Source: Microbacterium sp. MYb45 (lineage in GTDB: Bacteria > Actinomycetota > Actinomycetes > Actinomycetales > Microbacteriaceae). From it: a stretch of DNA of 64,000 bases. Shown here piece by piece: positions 60,608 through 64,000 of this stretch; positions within the stretch are counted from its first letter, which is position 1, and each line of letters starts with the position of its first letter. The notes under the pieces were generated by a model. It saw only the letters and a program-made list of their open reading frames with translations, was not told where the DNA came from and searched no databases. The stretch lies in NCBI RefSeq assembly GCF_002979655.1, contig NZ_PCPG01000005.1:62001-126000 (forward strand), in the 5' to 3' direction. Both the position numbers and the translations under genes were made by a program.

Positions 60608-61204
60608 TCAGGAACCGTCGCGCAGGTCGGCCGGAGCTCCCGCCGAGAAACGGATCCGGTCGAAGCGCGAGTCGCAGTCCTCTCCCATCGGCGCCTGCGA
60701 CATGAAGCCCACCGTCACGGGGAGGTCGGTCTTCAGGCGGAACACCCGGACGAACTCCCAGCGGTCGCCGTCGTCGGAGGCGTGGAAGGCGAACGCGTCT
60801 CCGACGCGAGAGACGCGGAGATACACGAACTCGCGCTCGACGAGGGTGGAGTTGCAGTCGTCGGAGAACTCGTTGGTCACGACGCTGACGACCATCGCCC
60901 GCCCGTCGGGCGAATACTCGAAGCAGAGCTTGGCCCAGTACTGCTCATCGCACCACAGTCCCAGCACGGCGGCGTCGAACGTCGTCCGCTCCCCGACGAC
61001 GCGAACCCTGGCACTCAGCGTGAAGTCGCCATCGGTCCGAAAGCCCAGCAAGCTCGCGCCGTGCTGAGTGGGACCGCCGAGCGAGTCGTTGGTCCAATCT
61101 CCTCCCGGTGCCGCATGGAGGGTGAGCTCGCCGGTGTCGCCGTCGTAGCTCGCATCCAGTTCGCCGTTGGTCCATTCGAGCGTCGGCAGGGCAGGTATCC
61201 GCAT
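60608..61204 (-). CDS. DUF1349 concanavalin-like protein
   Basis: 198 residues, a beta-sandwich of the DUF1349 family (DFTLSARVRVVGERTTFDAAVLGLWCDEQYWAKLCFEY; GFMSQAPMGEDCDSRFDRIRFS). No signal peptide. These domains look like carbohydrate-binding lectins, but function is untested. ATG with GAGGAG. Confidence 0.87.
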   Translation of the reverse strand: MRIPALPTLEWTNGELDASYDGDTGELTLHAAPGGDWTNDSLGGPTQHGASLLGFRTDGDFTLSARVRVVGERTTFDAAVLGLWCDEQYWAKLCFEYSPDGRAMVVSVVTNEFSDDCNSTLVEREFVYLRVSRVGDAFAFHASDDGDRWEFVRVFRLKTDLPVTVGFMSQAPMGEDCDSRFDRIRFSAGAPADLRDGS

Positions 61205-61215
61205 GGTCGTTCTCC

Positions 61216-61956
61216 TCAGTGTGATGACGTCAACATATCGTGTGGCCCGGGCCCCTCGGTGAGATGGACGGCGTCGACCATCCGGCCGTCGACCAGATGA
61301 CGGCGGGACCGCGCCCGCTGAGCGACCACATCGTCGTGCGTGACGACGATGATGGTCATGCCTGAGGCGTTCAGTTCGTCGAACACGTCGAGCACGTCGT
61401 CCGTGGCCTCCCGGTGCAGGGCACCGGTCGGCTCGTCCGCGATGAGGATCGGCGGACGATTCACGAGTGCGCGGCAGATGCCGACCCGCTGCCGCTGGCC
61501 GCCGGAGAGTTCGTGCGGTGCGCGGGCGCCGAGGTGTCCGATCCCGAGCCGATCCATGAGCTGTGCGGTATTCGCCAGGGTGTCTGCGGAGACCCGGCCG
61601 CGTCGTCGCACCGCCGGGAGCAGGATGTTGTCGATCACCGCCAGCTCGTCGAGGAGGTCGGTGCGCTGGAACACGAAGCCGAGCGTGGTGCGACGGATGT
61701 GTGCGAGGGCCTTGTCGTCGAGCGCGGAGAGATCGTCGTCGCCGATGCGCACCGACCCCGATGACGGCTGGTCCAGGCCGCTCAGGCACGAGAGCAGAGT
61801 CGTCTTGCCGGAGCCGCTGGGGCCGGTGAGAGCCAGGTAGTCGCCTTCGGCGACGTCGAGGTCGATCCCCTCGAGCACGGTCGCGAAGTCGCCGGCGGCC
61901 GACTCGAAGCGGCGGGTGACTGCGCGCGCCGTGATGAGTGCGGGCGATGGGGGCAT
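61216..61956 (-). CDS. ABC exporter ATPase, MacB/LolD type
   Basis: 246 residues: Walker A ALTGPSGSGKTT (about 41-52), signature HELSGGQRQRVGICRAL, Walker B ILIADEPTGALH, typical of ATPases that drive FtsX-like permeases. Five bases after the permease gene on the same strand. Possible roles: peptide or antibiotic export, lipoprotein release. Confidence 0.92.
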   Translation of the reverse strand: MPPSPALITARAVTRRFESAAGDFATVLEGIDLDVAEGDYLALTGPSGSGKTTLLSCLSGLDQPSSGSVRIGDDDLSALDDKALAHIRRTTLGFVFQRTDLLDELAVIDNILLPAVRRRGRVSADTLANTAQLMDRLGIGHLGARAPHELSGGQRQRVGICRALVNRPPILIADEPTGALHREATDDVLDVFDELNASGMTIIVVTHDDVVAQRARSRRHLVDGRMVDAVHLTEGPGPHDMLTSSH

Positions 61957-61961
61957 GTCGG

Positions 61962-64000
61962 TCAGCTTTCGTTGAGGAGTGCGGGGCTGTGGGCTGAGGC
62001 GATGAGGCCGCCGACCACGGCGGCAGCCGCCACCACGGGGCCGGTGATCAGGCTCCAGCCGTTGGCTGCGACGAGGTCGGTGGCGCCTCCGCCGAACGAG
62101 GAGAGTGTGGCGCCGAGAACTCCCGGGCCGAGCGACTCCGTCGCGATCCACCCGAGGAGAAGACCCGCCCCGGCGACGCTCATCGCCCGGAACAGGGTGA
62201 TCGTGCGCAGTTCGCCGCGAGACCATCCGAGGAGCCGCAGCAGACGCAGATCGGACTCGTCGCGCGTCGCCTCGAGTCGCCCGCGGAGAGCGAACACCAG
62301 GAGCATCACCACTGCGGCGGCCGCCCCGGCGATCATCGATGCCGTCTTCAGCCGCTCGACCGTGTCGCCCAGCGTGTAGTGGACGAACCGGTCCAGCTCG
62401 GTGAACGACGCCGACGGGTGGTCGAGCGCGAGCGCCGAGGCCTTCCCGCCCTGGTCGACGCCGTCTCGGAGGTCGACCATGAACGTCTGCCACAGGGGGA
62501 TGCCGTCACCACCGGGCAGCTCGACGGCTTTCCCCGATCGGCCACCGTTGGTGATGTCGTGATACAGGCCCGTGATGCGGTATCGATGGGTCGAACCGGC
62601 CGAGTCCACCTGGACGGACTGGCCGACATCCACTCCGGCCGTCTGCGCAGCGAGGGTCGACAGCGCCAGCTCCCCGGGCCCTGCGGGTGCTTCGCCACGG
62701 GCATAGGCGAGGGGGAAGGCCGAGGCGTCGCCCACCTCCAGGGCGACGTCATCGGTGTGGTCAGCGCCGATGAGCGCGACCCGGAAACTGGTCACCTTCG
62801 CGAACCGCGCGATGTCGGGGTCGTCGCGCAGAGAGCGCTCGAGCGCGTCGCCCGCGCCGGCTTCCGCACCCTCGCGGACGAAGGCACGGAGGTCGCTCTG
62901 GCCGACGCCCATGGTGGTGATGAAGTCGGGCGCCGCGATCGTCTGGGTCACGCGCTGGGGCAGGGCCGCCAGCGCGACCGCGAAGCCGACCATGACGATC
63001 AGCAGCACGGCGGTGGTGCCCCGGGTGGTGAGGCCGCGTGCGGCGAGGCGGATGCTGACAGGAATCGGAAGATCCCATCGCAGCGCACGCGGACGACGTC
63101 GGTTCTGTACCGATACCCCGGGCCTGGTCAGAGCGAGCAGCGGGCTGATGCGCCGCACCCGGCGCAGCAGCTGCGCCGCGAGCGCGGTCGGGATCGCGGA
63201 TGCGACCACGACGGCCAGCAGCATCACGATGGTCCCGGTGGTGCCGTGCCCGCTCGAAAGGACGACGTCGCCGCCCCGCAGAAGCGCGGATGCAGGGAAG
63301 ACCAGGAGCAGGGCGACCAGCACCGCGACACCCGACTGCACGGCGTATCCGAGAAGCAGGGTCGAGGAGACCTCGCGGTGCGAGAAGCCGATGGCCCGCA
63401 TCACACCGATCCGACGGGCGTCCTGTTCGAGGGCGGTGAGGACCATGATCCGCAGACACAGCAGCGTGATGGCGAGCAGGGCGATGCTCACCGTGATGGT
63501 GAGAATGGCGACCAGACCGTCGGTCAGCGCGGCGATCAGACGCAGCAGGCTCCCGTCGACGGCAGCACCGTTGGCCGGGAGTCCGGCCAGACGGTAGGCC
63601 TCCGCGAATCGATCTCCTGCGTCGTCGACCAGGCGGAAGGTGAGGATGTGCTCCACGGGGAGCCGTTCGGCAAGGTCGTTCCAATCCCCTTCGGACACCA
63701 CGAACCGCTTCGAGTTGACCAGACTCGGCCCCATCTGGGCGTCGCTGACGGTGTCGGCGACCGTGAACGTCTGCACGTCACCCTGCACGGCGATCTCGAC
63801 CGTGTCACCGCGCGCGAGGTCGTAGGCGTCGGCGTAGTAGCCGGGCACGGCGATCTCGCCGTCGCGGACGTTGGTCGGCGTGCCGTCGGGTCCGAGCAGG
63901 AAGTCGAATCGAGGGCTCTGGGTGACCAGCAGGAGGTCCATCACACCGTCGCGCGCGGCATCCGTCATCCCGTGCATCCGAAGGTTCTGGTTGTCGAGCT
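61962..64000 (-). CDS. FtsX/MacB-type ABC permease, 5' end outside window
   Basis: About 679 residues are visible and the reading frame stays open at the right edge, so the N-terminus is missing. Two sets of helices: LIAALTDGLVAILTITVSIALL, TLLLGYAVQSGVAVLVALLLV and a third near IVMLLAVVVASAIPTALAAQ; then, after a large outside domain, SMIAGAAAAVVMLLVFAL, AMSVAGAGLLLGWIATES and WSLITGPVVAAAAVVGGLI. This double FtsX build matches MacB-like or BceB-like exporters. Confidence 0.88.
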   Translation of the reverse strand, partial: LDNQNLRMHGMTDAARDGVMDLLLVTQSPRFDFLLGPDGTPTNVRDGEIAVPGYYADAYDLARGDTVEIAVQGDVQTFTVADTVSDAQMGPSLVNSKRFVVSEGDWNDLAERLPVEHILTFRLVDDAGDRFAEAYRLAGLPANGAAVDGSLLRLIAALTDGLVAILTITVSIALLAITLLCLRIMVLTALEQDARRIGVMRAIGFSHREVSSTLLLGYAVQSGVAVLVALLLVFPASALLRGGDVVLSSGHGTTGTIVMLLAVVVASAIPTALAAQLLRRVRRISPLLALTRPGVSVQNRRRPRALRWDLPIPVSIRLAARGLTTRGTTAVLLIVMVGFAVALAALPQRVTQTIAAPDFITTMGVGQSDLRAFVREGAEAGAGDALERSLRDDPDIARFAKVTSFRVALIGADHTDDVALEVGDASAFPLAYARGEAPAGPGELALSTLAAQTAGVDVGQSVQVDSAGSTHRYRITGLYHDITNGGRSGKAVELPGGDGIPLWQTFMVDLRDGVDQGGKASALALDHPSASFTELDRFVHYTLGDTVERLKTASMIAGAAAAVVMLLVFALRGRLEATRDESDLRLLRLLGWSRGELRTITLFRAMSVAGAGLLLGWIATESLGPGVLGATLSSFGGGATDLVAANGWSLITGPVVAAAAVVGGLIASAHSPALLNES

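Overview
The window is GC-rich, densely coded chromosomal DNA of a high-GC Gram-positive bacterium, most likely an actinomycete of the Microbacteriaceae (Microbacterium-like; this is inference from gene content, codon use and the sufS-sufU, metP-metS and chvE-type transporter genes, not from a marker gene). There are no rRNA genes, CRISPR arrays, transposases or integrases. I count about 60 protein genes, two of them cut by the window ends, plus tRNA-Ser(GCT) and tRNA-Arg(ACG).

The main theme is L-rhamnose. From 1 to 5.3 kb lies a catabolic block on the minus strand: mutarotase, isomerase, a surface protein, a DeoR regulator and the start of the bifunctional aldolase/lactaldehyde dehydrogenase, with a divergent LacI regulator. 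A cytoplasmic alpha-L-rhamnosidase (GH78) follows at 6.2-8.8 kb. At 47.7-57.9 kb a second, separate sugar locus holds a secreted beta-helix protein, a three-gene CUT1 importer, a WbsX/GH99-like hydrolase and a second GH78 enzyme. Its own LacI regulator closes it, and matching CTAAACGTTT operators sit at both ends. At 18-24 kb a chvE-gguA-gguB monosaccharide importer is followed by a ROK regulator and an extra single-domain ATPase; two copies of the palindrome TTCGAGACTCGAA lie upstream. The inferred flow is extracellular attack on a rhamnose-containing glycan, import of oligosaccharides, intracellular trimming by GH78 and WbsX enzymes, and rhamnose breakdown to lactate-level intermediates.

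The accessory part between 5.3 and 13.6 kb is the least ordinary. A two-gene toxin-antitoxin module sits between two perfect 63-bp copies of the 3' end of lacI. Next to it is an overlapping operon of a DUF2252 kinase-like protein, a K+-channel-like protein and an MFS exporter, with a second channel paralogue just upstream.

The rest is mostly housekeeping or single genes: a HAD hydrolase, a MetPS-type sodium symporter, AraC/GyrI proteins, LysE and DUF1206 membrane proteins, an HxlR/SnoaL pair, the sufS-sufU pair, GNAT, F420-reductase-like and GntR genes (24-31.6 kb). Then come a small membrane coiled-coil/HExxH protein pair, an SDR, an orphan fumarate-reductase-like flavoprotein with a LysR regulator, L-serine dehydratase, an AAA ATPase, an ABC-2 exporter, HrpB helicase, flotillin, MarR and VanZ (31.7-47.4 kb). 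The right end (58-64 kb) has a WYL regulator divergent from an epoxide-hydrolase-like enzyme, a DUF1349 protein and a MacB/FtsX-type ABC exporter that runs off the window. Several genes appear to be leaderless, with a -10 box six to eight bases before the start codon.
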